From Micavibrio_C sp046294845 (lineage in GTDB: Bacteria > Pseudomonadota > Alphaproteobacteria > Micavibrionales > Micavibrionaceae): a stretch of 64,000 nucleotides of DNA. The position numbers were made by a program, and so were the translations under genes. This document shows, in pieces, positions 9,501 through 18,498 of this stretch (the first letter of the stretch is position 1; each line of letters starts with the position of its first letter). The stretch is from assembly GCA_046294845.1 (NCBI GenBank), contig JBKBNU010000001.1, positions 62,001 to 126,000 of the forward strand. Direction: 5' to 3'. The notes under the pieces are model-generated. The model did no database searches. It had not been told where the DNA came from and saw only the letters and a program-made list of their open reading frames with translations.

Positions 9501-11270
9501 GCCGCCAGCACCTTCAAGGAACGCCAACGTTTGTTCAATGACGTTAAAGGCTGGGAGGGATATGACGAGAAGAAACTTTCCAAAGGCGGCCGTATCTTTA
9601 GCCGCAACGACAAAAGTCTGAGCCTGACACCGGAAATCAAGGCACTCTACAATATTGATAAAGACAAAGCATCACCGCCCGAACTTATTCAGGCAATGCT
9701 GCGTAAATCTGTCGATCTTTTGTGGTTTGGCGGGATTGGCACTTATATCAAGGCTACCCATGAAACACAGGCCGATGTAGGCGATAAAAGCAATGATGCC
9801 TTGCGCGTCAACGCCAGCGATATCAAGGGATTGGTAATCGGCGAAGGCGCCAACCTTGCCCTGACGCAAGCAGCGCGCATTGAACTGAGTAAACAGGGCG
9901 TACGCCTGAACGCCGACTTCATTGACAACTCGGGCGGCGTTGACTCCTCAGATCATGAGGTCAACATCAAAATCCTGATGACCGATATCATGTCCGGCAA
10001 ACACGGCATGACCGTACCCAAGCGCAACAAGCTTCTGGCCAGTATGACCGATGAGGTCGCGGGTCTGGTACTTCGCCACAATTACCAGCAAACCCAAGGC
10101 TTGAGCCTGATGGAACTGCAAGCTGCCGAACAGGCCACAGCCCATATCAATTTGATGCATGATCTGGAACGTTTGGTGGGTCTTGACCGCAAGCTCGAAG
10201 GCTTGCCGGGTGATCCTGAACTGATGGAGCGCCAGAAAGATGGCAAAGGATTAACACGCCCTGAGCTCAGCCTGTTGCAGGCCTATGCCAAGATCCAGTT
10301 CACACGCGAATTGCTGGCGACCGATATCCCCGATCATGAGGATATGCAGGACTGGCTGGTTAATTACTTCCCCCAACCTTTGCGTAAAGCCTATCGCACG
10401 GAAATTCTGCGCCACCGCTTGCGCCGTGAAATTATTGCGACCAATCTGTCATTCCAGATGATCAACCGTATGGGACCGACATTTGTACGCAATATGATTG
10501 ACCGCACAGGGGAAACTGTCGCCGATGTAGCCCGCGCATGGATCATTGTTGTGAACGCTTTTGGCCTGAACCAGCTATGGCAGGACATCGAGTCGCTTGA
10601 TGGCAAAGTACCCGGGATGACCCAGCTTTCAGCCTTGCGCGAGATTTCACGAACAGCCGAACGCGAGACCCTGTGGTTCCTTACCCGTCTGGGCCGTAAA
10701 CCTGATATCAAACGCGATAGTTCGTTTGGCATTGGTATTGCCGAGTATATCGACCGTCTGGAAGATGTCATGACGCCGGGCCGTTCAATCGCCATGGATA
10801 TCCGCACCGAAGAACTGGTCCGTGATGGCCTGCCCCGCGATATGGCCCGCCGGATTGCTACCATTCCGATGATGGGGGCTGCCTGTGACGTCATCCGTAT
10901 CAGCGCCACCTGCAAAACCGATATCGTGCCGACAGCTTTGGCCTATTTCGAAATCGGCGAGCATTTCCACATCAGCCCGATGCGTTCGATTGCCCGTACG
11001 TTGCGCTCCGATGATCGTTGGAATGCCGAAGTGATCGGCAATGTGGTTGACCAGCTTTATGATGTGCAGGCCAAGATTGCTGTGCGCGTCCTTAAAGAAA
11101 TGAAAGGCCGCAACGGCAAACATAGCCCGCTCACAAAATGGCTGGAGACGCATGCTCCGGAAATCGCCAATGTCGAACAGGTTTTGATGGCGGTTCGCAA
11201 TACATCTGCACCGGATATCTCCATGCTGATCGTTGCCACACAAAGACTGCAAATATTGGTCGAGGAATAG
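6537..11270 (+). CDS. NAD-specific glutamate dehydrogenase, large (180 kDa) type
   Basis: Oxidatively deaminates glutamate to 2-oxoglutarate with NAD. The 1577 residues match the ~1600-residue GdhB/GdhZ class: an N-terminal regulatory half with ACT-like segments (for example INIVNDDMPFLIDSIAAEIA), then the catalytic core. Core signatures are MKTQQVKNSVIVPMGAKGGF with the catalytic lysines, DKGTATFSDIAN, and GVGDMGGDVFGNGM of the Rossmann domain. A helical C-terminal domain follows. The ATG has a modest AAGG upstream. It is divergent from yedK and ends 3 bp from convergent ubiA. Known mainly from proteobacteria and actinobacteria for amino-acid catabolism, which fits the nearby phenylalanine/tyrosine operon. 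Confidence 0.97.
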   Translation: MPKTTAAAAKTSSKNTNRPVSIAKSFFEYVPAADRHRRSPSEQKEIAELHDEMSQQRKSGKPLIKIITSGSGVRSKTTINIVNDDMPFLIDSIAAEIARHGKLITLLLHPILQGPRGLQSHVHIELDSVLTAAMMVTLKKDLERVLRDVRLSTDDWHIMREKLKESQAALCLAPRTWPENDPEEFTAFLDYLYNDNFTLLGCRAYKMQKGKASIIAGSGLGLLKDGLDPAFINEDDHEGLPTDLLLENRNLPPLIITKLGKRSTVHRGVPIDAIVVRQFDKNGNITGAFLFIGLFTSVTYSRSIEDIPYLRRKAAVTMKESGYTQGSHDYKALRHILEKYPRDELFQIKLPRLLKTAKSILTLQERQRIALYTRKDIFERSISCLVYVPRDRYDTRLRVNFQHILEEEMEGACSNFYASVDDSPFARVMYIINVPAGQLSDYRTAAIEAKLQEAGRQWSEKLTTALQAKMDDDQAISAVVQRFGNAFPIGYQEIYKPKQTIHDITKIGEALMGTRFALDLYKDYSCGPQELRLKIYHKGIPVTLSDVLPLLENMGLRTFSEMPFEIEPEGSIDQVWIHDFHLQIKNGHAPDFDKKSKDVKAKFEEAFTRIWYGDAENDSLNQLVLTAGLDWRDITVMRSYVRYLRQTANPFGKLYLETALTRHPFICRLIIDLFKAYFDPARQKESASRAKSINAAIEDALQHVDSLDEDRIIRSITGLVNATLRTNFWQRDAEGQPKSWLSFKLDSARIVDLPDPKPFREIYVYSPRVEGIHLRSDWISRGGLRWSDRHEDFRTEILGLMKTQQVKNSVIVPMGAKGGFVVKHPPKEGGRPAYLQEGIECYKIFIRGLLDITDNNKLGKIIPPQNVVRRDSDDPYLVVAADKGTATFSDIANSLSLEYGHWLGDAFASGGSAGYDHKKMGITARGAWESVKRHFREMGRDIQKEEFTVIGVGDMGGDVFGNGMLLSPHIRLIGAFNHAHIFIDPNPDAASTFKERQRLFNDVKGWEGYDEKKLSKGGRIFSRNDKSLSLTPEIKALYNIDKDKASPPELIQAMLRKSVDLLWFGGIGTYIKATHETQADVGDKSNDALRVNASDIKGLVIGEGANLALTQAARIELSKQGVRLNADFIDNSGGVDSSDHEVNIKILMTDIMSGKHGMTVPKRNKLLASMTDEVAGLVLRHNYQQTQGLSLMELQAAEQATAHINLMHDLERLVGLDRKLEGLPGDPELMERQKDGKGLTRPELSLLQAYAKIQFTRELLATDIPDHEDMQDWLVNYFPQPLRKAYRTEILRHRLRREIIATNLSFQMINRMGPTFVRNMIDRTGETVADVARAWIIVVNAFGLNQLWQDIESLDGKVPGMTQLSALREISRTAERETLWFLTRLGRKPDIKRDSSFGIGIAEYIDRLEDVMTPGRSIAMDIRTEELVRDGLPRDMARRIATIPMMGAACDVIRISATCKTDIVPTALAYFEIGEHFHISPMRSIARTLRSDDRWNAEVIGNVVDQLYDVQAKIAVRVLKEMKGRNGKHSPLTKWLETHAPEIANVEQVLMAVRNTSAPDISMLIVATQRLQILVEE

Positions 11271-11273
11271 TCG

Positions 11274-12170
11274 TTAAAGGGCGGCTGCTAATAAAACCAG
11301 CAGCCCCCCGTTACGGTTTGACTTGAATATCAGCAAAGAACTGGCGGGATCATCCATATCCCAGCGCCTTACCTGCCAGATAAAATGGGCGGCCATGCCC
11401 CCGAGAGCTAAAACGGACAGCCCGCTGCCGGCCATGATAAAGGCTGCCGCAATCATCAGCCAAGCAGCCGTATAAAAGCCGGTTACCCAACGCAAGCTTT
11501 GTGGCCCCAGACGGCGGGCAGTTGATTTGACACCGATCAGCGCATCATCATCCTTATCCTGATGGGCATAGATCGTGTCATAACCCAAGGCCCAGAAGAT
11601 ACCGCCTATATATAAAAGCAGCGCCGGTATACCCACTGTACCTGTGACAGCCGCCCATCCCATTAACGCCCCGAAATTGAAGGTAAGCCCCAGAAAAAAT
11701 TGCGGCCACCATGTCACACGCTTCATCAGCGGATAGGTCACAATCAATGGCAAGGTCAAAATACCCAGCAAAATGGCCACCAGACTCAGCTGCAAAAGGA
11801 TCAGCAATCCCAAAAATAATAAGAAGACCAAAAAGAAAAGCGCCGTGCGCACGCTGACCGCCCCCGAGGCCAACGGGCGGTTACGGGTCCGCTCGACGGC
11901 CTTGTCAAAATCACGGTCCCACAAATCATTAATAACGCACCCTGCCCCGCGCATAATAACCGCGCCGATACCAAACAAGGCAAATATCTTCCAGTCAGCC
12001 ATATTCATCCGGCTCAATCCGCCCGCCGCCAGAACAATCGCCCACCAGCCAGGCAGCAAAAGCAACCATGTACCAATCGGCCGGTCAAGGCGCATCAACA
12101 AGGCCAAGGGTTGCATCTTTGGCGGCAAATAGCTTAGCCAACCTTTGCTGTTGATATCGGTATGGGTCAT
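11274..12170 (-). CDS. ubiA: 4-hydroxybenzoate polyprenyltransferase
   Basis: Attaches the polyprenyl tail to 4-hydroxybenzoate in ubiquinone synthesis; inner membrane, Mg-dependent. The 298-residue protein has about eight membrane helices and both aspartate-rich motifs: NDLWDRDFDKAVERTRNRP in the first cytosolic loop and YAHQDKDDDALIGVKS in the second. The protein ends immediately after the last helix (LLVLLAAAL). It starts 8 bp inside or about 18 bp from the divergent rsmE depending on the rsmE start, so the two share a promoter region. The quinone it helps make feeds the respiratory chain ending in the aa3 oxidase downstream. Confidence 0.95.
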   Translation of the reverse strand: MTHTDINSKGWLSYLPPKMQPLALLMRLDRPIGTWLLLLPGWWAIVLAAGGLSRMNMADWKIFALFGIGAVIMRGAGCVINDLWDRDFDKAVERTRNRPLASGAVSVRTALFFLVFLLFLGLLILLQLSLVAILLGILTLPLIVTYPLMKRVTWWPQFFLGLTFNFGALMGWAAVTGTVGIPALLLYIGGIFWALGYDTIYAHQDKDDDALIGVKSTARRLGPQSLRWVTGFYTAAWLMIAAAFIMAGSGLSVLALGGMAAHFIWQVRRWDMDDPASSLLIFKSNRNGGLLVLLAAAL

Positions 12171-12188
12171 GGTGTTATCTTATGCCTT

Positions 12189-12911
12189 ATGAATCAGGAT
12201 TATTCCAAATCACCGCGTTTGTATGTTAGCCCGAATTTATCGGCAGGGGCCAGTATTGATCTGCCCGATGCGCAGGCCCATTACCTGAAAAACGTTATGC
12301 GCATGGGCATTAATGATTCCCTGCGTCTGTTTAATGGCAGAGATGGCGAGTGGCATGCCACTATTACGCAGCTTGATAAAAAACATGCGCAGCTTACGCC
12401 CCTTTCCTTGTTGCGGGCACAGCCTGTCCCGCGCCGCCCTGTCCATCTATTGTTCAGTCCGATTAAAAAGGCCCGCATGGACTGGCTGGTTGAAAAAGCG
12501 GTCGAGTTGGGGGCGACGGACCTTCATCCCGTACTGACCCAACACACAGAAGTTCGTGACCTAAACCCCGAGCGAATCAATACCCAGATCATCGAAGCCG
12601 CCGAACAATGTGAAAGGCTGGATATCCCGACCCTTCACTCCCTTGCCCCCTTAAAAGACAAGCTTTCAGGCTGGAGGACGGATTTTGCTGTTCTCCTCGC
12701 GCTGGAAAGAGCTGATGCGGAACCTCTAGCCACCGCTTTGGACAAAATTCAGGGGCCGCTCGCCTTTTTAATCGGGCCTGAAGGCGGTTTCAGCGCCGAA
12801 GAGCGCGCATACCCTAGCCGCTGGGCCTTTTTAAAGCCGGTTTCTTTGGGGCCGGATATACTCAGAAGCGAAACCGCTGCCTGCTTTATGTTAAGCCAGC
12901 CAAGACTATAA
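12189..12911 (+). CDS. rsmE: 16S rRNA m3U1498 methyltransferase
   Basis: SPOUT methyltransferase that N3-methylates U1498 of 16S rRNA. The 240-residue protein has an N-terminal PUA-like domain (HYLKNVMRMG, RLFNGRDGEW) and a C-terminal knotted domain with SPIKKARMDWLVEKAVELG, EAAEQCER, IGPEGGFSAEE and LGPDILRSETA. The C-terminus is about ten residues shorter than E. coli RsmE. The start is uncertain: ATG at 12189 (MNQDYSK) removes overlap with ubiA, while ATG at 12162 adds nine residues and overlaps its start codon. Neither has a strong ribosome-binding site. Confidence 0.92.
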   Translation: MNQDYSKSPRLYVSPNLSAGASIDLPDAQAHYLKNVMRMGINDSLRLFNGRDGEWHATITQLDKKHAQLTPLSLLRAQPVPRRPVHLLFSPIKKARMDWLVEKAVELGATDLHPVLTQHTEVRDLNPERINTQIIEAAEQCERLDIPTLHSLAPLKDKLSGWRTDFAVLLALERADAEPLATALDKIQGPLAFLIGPEGGFSAEERAYPSRWAFLKPVSLGPDILRSETAACFMLSQPRL

Positions 12912-13072
12912 AGTTATTTCGTAAATATGAAAAATAAATAGTCGCCCATAGCCCCCCCTGAAAAGGGGCTACCCCCTTGCGCATATTGGGTTTTTGGGTG
13001 TATCAAGGTGCTGAAAATAAAGCCTTTCAGAAGGCCCTTTGTACAAGTTCCAACGTTCGCGATACTGATACC

Positions 13073-13918
13073 ATGAAAAAAGAAAATCTCTGGCTTGTTC
13101 TGGCTGCTGTGGCCGCTGTCTTCACGCTGTTTGCAGGGCCGGTTCTGGCTTCAGGCATCGAGCCTTACCAGTTAGGTATGCAAGAAGCTGTGACGCCTGT
13201 TGCCGAACGTATTCATTCTTTTCATAACATGATGCTCTGGATTATTTCCGGTATCACCATCTTCGTGATGTTGCTGTTGCTGTACGTCATGATCCGTTTC
13301 AATGCCCGCGCCAACCCGACCCCTTCTTCGGTCACACACCATGTGCCGCTCGAAATCGTCTGGACAGTTGTACCGGTGTTGATCCTGATCATTGTGGCCA
13401 TTCCTTCCCTGAAGTTGCTGTACCTGACAGACCGCGTTGAAAATCCGGAACTGGTCGTAAAGGTGATCGGCAACCAATGGAACTGGGACTATGAATATCC
13501 CGACTATGAAGGCCTGAGCTTTAAATCCGTTATGATCCCTTCAAACGAAATCAGCGCCGATAAAGGTCAACATCGCCTCCTTTCTGCCGATAACCCGATG
13601 GTTATCCCCGTTGATACAACCGTACAATTCATTGTGACGGCAAGTGACGTCCTGCACAGCTTTGCCATGCCGGCCTTTGGCGTGAAAGTGGATGCCGTAC
13701 CGGGCCGCCTGAACCAGACATGGGCGCGCGTTACCAAAACAGGCACCTATTACGGTCAATGTTCGGAGCTTTGCGGTAAAGACCATGCGTTTATGCCGAT
13801 AGAAGTCCGCGTTGTCCCGAAAGATGACTTCGCCGCTTGGGCAGAAGCTGCCAAGACAAAAATGATCAGCTATGACGATTTTATGGCCAGCCAAGGCCGT
13901 ACAGCCGCCAGCGAATAA
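13073..13918 (+). CDS. coxB: cytochrome c oxidase subunit II
   Basis: CuA-bearing subunit of the aa3-type oxidase that receives electrons from cytochrome c. The 280 residues comprise a signal sequence or first helix (LWLVLAAVAAVFTLFAGPVL), two transmembrane helices and a periplasmic cupredoxin. CuA ligands are present: His195 (VLHSFAMP), and Cys230, Glu232, Cys234, His238 and Met241 in CSELCGKDHAFM. I chose the ATG at 13073 because the peptide then begins with a typical charged n-region; an in-frame start at 12977 would add 32 unlikely residues. It opens the oxidase locus; coxA follows after 37 bp. Confidence 0.95.
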   Translation: MKKENLWLVLAAVAAVFTLFAGPVLASGIEPYQLGMQEAVTPVAERIHSFHNMMLWIISGITIFVMLLLLYVMIRFNARANPTPSSVTHHVPLEIVWTVVPVLILIIVAIPSLKLLYLTDRVENPELVVKVIGNQWNWDYEYPDYEGLSFKSVMIPSNEISADKGQHRLLSADNPMVIPVDTTVQFIVTASDVLHSFAMPAFGVKVDAVPGRLNQTWARVTKTGTYYGQCSELCGKDHAFMPIEVRVVPKDDFAAWAEAAKTKMISYDDFMASQGRTAASE

Positions 13919-13955
13919 GTTTGAAATCAAGTTCAAGTAAAGAGGACTAGAGTCT

Positions 13956-15566
13956 ATGAATACCGCACATGCCACAGATCATGCCCATCACGATGATCAC
14001 CATGATCACAAACCCGGCTTCTTCATGCGTTGGTTCTGTTCAACCAACCATAAGGATATTGGAACGCTTTATATCATCTTCTCGATTTTGGCTGGCTTGA
14101 TTGGTGGCACATTCTCGATGCTGATGCGTGCTGAACTGCAAACTCCCGGCCTGCAGTTGGTCGATGGCGGCCATATGTGGAACGTATGGATCACGGCTCA
14201 TGGCCTGATCATGGTGTTCTTTGTGGTTATGCCCGGTCTGATCGGCGGTTTCGGCAACTGGTTTGTGCCATTGATGATCGGGGCGCCTGATATGGCTTTC
14301 CCCCGCCTGAACAATATTTCCTTCTGGCTAACGGTGGCGGCTTTCCTGTTGCTGGTGACCTCGGTTTTCGTCGGCACGGGCGCTGGCACAGGCTGGACAG
14401 TTTATCCGCCGCTTTCAAGCGTCGTCGGCCATCCGGGCGCTTCCGTTGATCTGGCGATTTTTGCCCTGCACCTTGCCGGTGCCAGCTCTATTTTGGGCGC
14501 TGCCAATTTTATCGCCACTATCTTCAATATGCGTGCGCCTGGCATGACACTGCACAAAATGCCGTTGTTTGTATGGGCTATGCTGGTGACAGCCTTCCTG
14601 CTGGTTCTGTCCCTGCCGGTTCTGGGCGGCGCGATTACCATGCTGCTGACCGACCGTAACTTCGGCACGGGCTTCTTTGTTCCGGATAAAGGCGGCGACC
14701 CCATCTTGTACCAACACCTGTTCTGGTTCTTCGGTCACCCCGAAGTGTACATCATGATTCTGCCGGCCTTCGGTATCATCAGCCATATCGTGGCAACCTT
14801 CTCCCGCAAGCCGGTTTTCGGTTATCTGGGGATGGCCTATGCCATGGTGGCGATCGGTGTCGTCGGCTTTATCGTCTGGGCACACCATATGTTCACCGTC
14901 GGTATGGACGTTGATACACGTGCCTACTTCACTTCAGCTACTTTGATCATTGCTGTTCCAACAGGTGTGAAAATCTTCTCCTGGGTGGCGACAATGTGGG
15001 GCGGTTCCATCCGTTTCACCACACCGATGCTCTGGGCGATCGGTTTTATCTTCCTGTTCACGGTTGGTGGTGTGACAGGTGTGGTTCTGGCCAACGCCGG
15101 TATGGATCTTGCCCTGCATGATACATATTATGTGGTTGCCCACTTCCACTACGTGCTGTCGCTGGGTGCCGTGTTTGCCCTGTTTGCCGGTTTCTATTAC
15201 TGGATCGGTAAAATGTCGGGCCGCCAATATCCGGAGCTTCTGGGAAAGATCCATTTCTTCACGACCTTTGTCGGCGTGAACCTGATCTTCTTCCCGCAGC
15301 ACTTCCTGGGTCTGGCCGGTATGCCACGCCGCTATCCGGATTATCCGGATGCGATGGCAGGCTGGAACGAGATATCGTCCTATGGCGCCTACATCGCCGG
15401 TGCCAGCACCTTGCTGTTCGTATTCATCGTGTTCTACACGCTGTTCTTCGGCCGCAAGGTTGGCGACAATTACTGGGATGTCCAGCCGCAAACCATGACG
15501 CTGGAATGGACCGTGTCTTCACCGCCACCGTTCCACCAGTTTGAAATTCAGCCTAAAATGAATTAA
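13956..15566 (+). CDS. coxA: cytochrome c oxidase subunit I
   Basis: Catalytic subunit of the aa3 oxidase, holding haem a, haem a3 and CuB and pumping protons. The 536-residue protein has twelve membrane helices; motifs include STNHKDIGTLY, the FFGHPEVYIMILPAFG helix with the CuB His-Tyr pair, AHHMFTVGMDVDTRAYF and HDTYYVVAHFHYVLSLG with the haem ligands. The N-terminus is His-rich (HATDHAHHDDHHDHK), a feature seen in several alphaproteobacterial homologues. AGAGGAC precedes the ATG. A rho-independent terminator lies 17 bp after the stop, splitting the locus into coxBA and the assembly genes. Confidence 0.97.
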   Translation: MNTAHATDHAHHDDHHDHKPGFFMRWFCSTNHKDIGTLYIIFSILAGLIGGTFSMLMRAELQTPGLQLVDGGHMWNVWITAHGLIMVFFVVMPGLIGGFGNWFVPLMIGAPDMAFPRLNNISFWLTVAAFLLLVTSVFVGTGAGTGWTVYPPLSSVVGHPGASVDLAIFALHLAGASSILGAANFIATIFNMRAPGMTLHKMPLFVWAMLVTAFLLVLSLPVLGGAITMLLTDRNFGTGFFVPDKGGDPILYQHLFWFFGHPEVYIMILPAFGIISHIVATFSRKPVFGYLGMAYAMVAIGVVGFIVWAHHMFTVGMDVDTRAYFTSATLIIAVPTGVKIFSWVATMWGGSIRFTTPMLWAIGFIFLFTVGGVTGVVLANAGMDLALHDTYYVVAHFHYVLSLGAVFALFAGFYYWIGKMSGRQYPELLGKIHFFTTFVGVNLIFFPQHFLGLAGMPRRYPDYPDAMAGWNEISSYGAYIAGASTLLFVFIVFYTLFFGRKVGDNYWDVQPQTMTLEWTVSSPPPFHQFEIQPKMN

Positions 15567-15582
15567 GCGACTGATATACAAT

Positions 15583-15623
15583 AAAAAGTCCCCCTCGCAG
15601 AAACTGTTGAGGGGGACTTTTTT
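15583..15623 (+). terminator. strong rho-independent terminator after coxA
   Basis: Perfect inverted repeat: the arm at 15583-15596 (AAAAAGTCCCCCTC) pairs with 15609-15622 (GAGGGGGACTTTTT) around a 12-base loop and ends in a T run. It follows the coxA stop by 16 bases, so coxBA transcripts should end here and the genes from 15704 need their own promoter. Confidence 0.93.
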
Positions 15624-15637
15624 ATCCGGCATCTTAT

Positions 15638-15666
15638 TTGACAGAAGCGCGGGTGCATGCTAGGCC
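15638..15666 (+). promoter_or_regulatory. candidate sigma-70 promoter for the M16 peptidase gene
   Basis: TTGACA at 15638-15643, a 17-base spacer, then TAGGCC at 15661-15666, about 37 bases before the ATG. The -35 is perfect, the -10 poor. Its place directly after the coxA terminator makes a start site here plausible. Not verified. Confidence 0.4.
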
Positions 15667-15703
15667 TGAATAACAATAAATATTCAAAAAGCAGGGAAAA
15701 GCG

Positions 15704-18433
15704 ATGACTAAAGTCTTCCATCTTAAAAATGGCATTACATGTGTATGCGAACCACGCCCGCAATCAGGCAAGGTCAGCATGATAGTTAATATCAAATCCG
15801 GTTCACTGCATGAGGGACTGGATGAAGCAGGTCTGACCAACCTTACACAGGAAGCCGCTTGGGGTGGCACAACATCCCGTTCCATGGAACAGATTTTCGA
15901 AGACATCGAATCCAGAGGCGGTACATTCGGTAGCGATACCACGCGCAGGAATACAAGCTTTACCGCATCAGCTCTGACACGTGATACCGAATTCATTTTT
16001 TCGGTCCTGACGGATGTCATCCGCAATCCTGCCTATGACCCTGAAGAAATCCGCAAGACCAAAGAGCGTATATGCATCGGAATTGACGGAGAAAATCAAA
16101 ACCCTGCCGTCAGGGCATCACAAGAGTATATGAAGGTCGCCTTCGAAGGACAGAGCGCTGCAACGCCCCCCGCCGGCACAAAAGATTTGGTGAACAGCTT
16201 TACACCTCAACAAATCAAACAAAAGCATGCCGAGCTTCTTTCAAAACCAGAGAATATCATTATTTCTTTTGCCGGAGATATTACCGCCAAAACAGCGGAG
16301 AAGCTGGCCAAACGTTATTTTGGCGATTTGAAAGCGGTTGCGGCCACCCCTGCTACACCGTCACTTGCTTTTAGAGGTGGTGATTACCGTGAAGCCAACA
16401 ATAACAACCAGCTTAATCTGGTCTTTGGTTTCAAAGCGCCTAGTATCAATGATCCTCGACGCTATCATATGGCCCTGTTGCAAGAATTGATCGATGGCGG
16501 AATGTCATCACCTCTTTTTGTTGAAGTACGTGAAAAGAGAGGTCTGGTTTATAGTGTCGGTGCTAGCTACTCACCACTGGACGATACAGGCCTGTTCAGC
16601 ATTAGAGCCGGTACCGGCAAAGGCAATGCCGGCGAATTGATCAATGTATCTTTAAATCTTCTGGGTGAAGTTCTGCAAAAAGGTTTCACAGATGCAGAAA
16701 TGAAAACCGCCTGCGAACGGTTGATCAGGGAAAAACAGGCAGCACAAGAAAGTGCCGGTGCTGTATGCGGAGGAAACGCCTCCCAGATTATGACGTATGG
16801 AAGAGTAGTGCCTTTGGAGGAATTTGAATCCGCCCTTCAAAAGGTTACATCCGATGATATCCGCACCACTTTGCTTGATAGCTTAAAAACAGGCGAGTAC
16901 GCACTGGGTGCTATTGGCCCGCAAGATACAATGCCCACACCGGATGAAATCAAGAAACTGATCCTGAAACAGACACAATCTGTGAACGTCCCCGCCGTTA
17001 CGGCAGCCATATCACCCTCTTTAACGCCCGTTTTCAAAGGAGCCGCTAAAGCGAAAAAGGCAACCAAGGCAGATCCTGAAGTAACAACCCTGCCAAACGG
17101 CATGATTGTGGTAACTGCAGAACGCCCTGGCACATTATCATGTGGTGCATGGGTAGGTGCAGGTTCCGACCATGAGACCCCGGATATCAACGGTGCAACA
17201 CATATGAATGAACATATGATGTTTAAAGGAACCCCCAGTTATGGCCCCGGAACAATCGATAAAACAATCGAATCAGATCTCGGTGGATCGCTGAACGCCT
17301 ATACCAGCAACGACCAGACGGCCTACTATTTTTATAACCTGTTACCCAAAGATATCTCGCAAGTTGTCGATATCTGCGGAGAAATGGTTTTCAAAGCCAA
17401 TATTGCCCATGATGAATTTGACGGAAAGACAGTCACGCAGCCTGATGGTACGACCGTGAAGGCAAAAGGCGAGCGCGATGTCGTTATTGAAGAAATCAAG
17501 CGTGCCAACGACGATATTGGCAGACGTCTTTTCTACATCCTTGCGGAACAAATGTATCCGCAGCAGCCGCACGGTTTACCTGTACTAGGGACAGAAGATA
17601 CATTACGGGCCATGACGGTACAGAAGCTCTCTGCCTATCGCGATGAATATTATGTACCCAATAACGTCGTCTTCTCGGCAGCAGGCCCTATCAAACACAA
17701 AGATTTTGTAAAATTGATCGAGCAAAAATTCGGGTCCATGCCTTTTAGGGCCATACCCGATCTGCCTGCACAAACCTATCATGGGGGTACAGCTTACCAA
17801 GAAATGGAATCGGCAGAACTTTGTGAAATGTATATAGGTTTTGAAGGTGTCCCCTCTACACACCCTGATTTTCCATCCTATCAGGCTATGTCTATGATTC
17901 TGGGTGGGGGTGCGAGCTCTCGCCTGAGTAAAGCTATTGTGAACACGGGCTTGAGCGATAGCGCTGGCGCAGGCCATGTGGGCTACAGAAATTGCGGCTT
18001 CCTGTACTCGGGTGTATCGGTGGAACCTGCGAAGGCCAAAACAGCCGCCCAAATCATTTTGAGCGAACTCAGGAAATTACCCGATACCTTAACACAAGGC
18101 GAACTCGACAAGGTCAAGGCCCGTATGGAAATTGCCGCCTTGGCCAAAGTAGAGAAGAACCGCGACGCCTGCGATAGCTATGGCCGCCAGACGCTGGCTG
18201 CGGGTAAACCGGAAACCGCTGCTGATATCACCGCCAAAATCAATAGCATCACCTTGGCAGATATCGAGCGGGTTGCACGGAAAACGCTGGCCAGCAATCC
18301 TTCTGTCAGTATGATTGTCCCGCAAGGAACGGATCCGCAGTTATTGCCTACACATCAGGAAATTCTGAACTATCGCGATCAAGGTTTAGCGTTAGCCGGA
18401 CAAGGGAATATTCCGACCCCGCAGGTTCCTTAA
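15704..18433 (+). CDS. two-domain M16 (insulinase-type) metallopeptidase, N-half degenerate
   Basis: Fusion of two M16 units in 909 residues. In the first (about 1-440) the zinc motif position reads AGLTNLTQEAAWGGT (42-56): His, Glu and His of HxxEH are replaced by Asn46, Gln49 and Glu50, so it should be inactive. The second (about 465-890) keeps H500-M-N-E503-H504 and the distal Glu in VVIEEIKRANDD (596/597), so it should bind zinc. No signal peptide is clear; a cytosolic or non-classical location is possible. M16 proteases often pair an active and an inactive unit, usually as separate genes or active-first. It is placed between coxA and ctaB but after a terminator and with its own likely promoter. 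Link to oxidase assembly is unproven. Confidence 0.9.
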   Translation: MTKVFHLKNGITCVCEPRPQSGKVSMIVNIKSGSLHEGLDEAGLTNLTQEAAWGGTTSRSMEQIFEDIESRGGTFGSDTTRRNTSFTASALTRDTEFIFSVLTDVIRNPAYDPEEIRKTKERICIGIDGENQNPAVRASQEYMKVAFEGQSAATPPAGTKDLVNSFTPQQIKQKHAELLSKPENIIISFAGDITAKTAEKLAKRYFGDLKAVAATPATPSLAFRGGDYREANNNNQLNLVFGFKAPSINDPRRYHMALLQELIDGGMSSPLFVEVREKRGLVYSVGASYSPLDDTGLFSIRAGTGKGNAGELINVSLNLLGEVLQKGFTDAEMKTACERLIREKQAAQESAGAVCGGNASQIMTYGRVVPLEEFESALQKVTSDDIRTTLLDSLKTGEYALGAIGPQDTMPTPDEIKKLILKQTQSVNVPAVTAAISPSLTPVFKGAAKAKKATKADPEVTTLPNGMIVVTAERPGTLSCGAWVGAGSDHETPDINGATHMNEHMMFKGTPSYGPGTIDKTIESDLGGSLNAYTSNDQTAYYFYNLLPKDISQVVDICGEMVFKANIAHDEFDGKTVTQPDGTTVKAKGERDVVIEEIKRANDDIGRRLFYILAEQMYPQQPHGLPVLGTEDTLRAMTVQKLSAYRDEYYVPNNVVFSAAGPIKHKDFVKLIEQKFGSMPFRAIPDLPAQTYHGGTAYQEMESAELCEMYIGFEGVPSTHPDFPSYQAMSMILGGGASSRLSKAIVNTGLSDSAGAGHVGYRNCGFLYSGVSVEPAKAKTAAQIILSELRKLPDTLTQGELDKVKARMEIAALAKVEKNRDACDSYGRQTLAAGKPETAADITAKINSITLADIERVARKTLASNPSVSMIVPQGTDPQLLPTHQEILNYRDQGLALAGQGNIPTPQVP

Positions 18434-18498
18434 AATTAAGAATAGGAACACTACCAAGGTATTTGCATCCTGATAACGATTCGGGCTAAAACTCTGCC

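Noticed and set aside
11773..12132. 119-codon plus-strand frame
   Set aside because: Antisense to ubiA and very basic; a shadow of its membrane-helix codons.
12949..12971. TAGCCCC/GGGGCTA inverted repeat after rsmE
   Set aside because: Stem is good but no T run follows; cannot be called a terminator.
14415..15491. Long His/Gln/Asp-rich minus-strand frames
   Set aside because: Mirror images of coxA codons on the opposite strand; no start signals.
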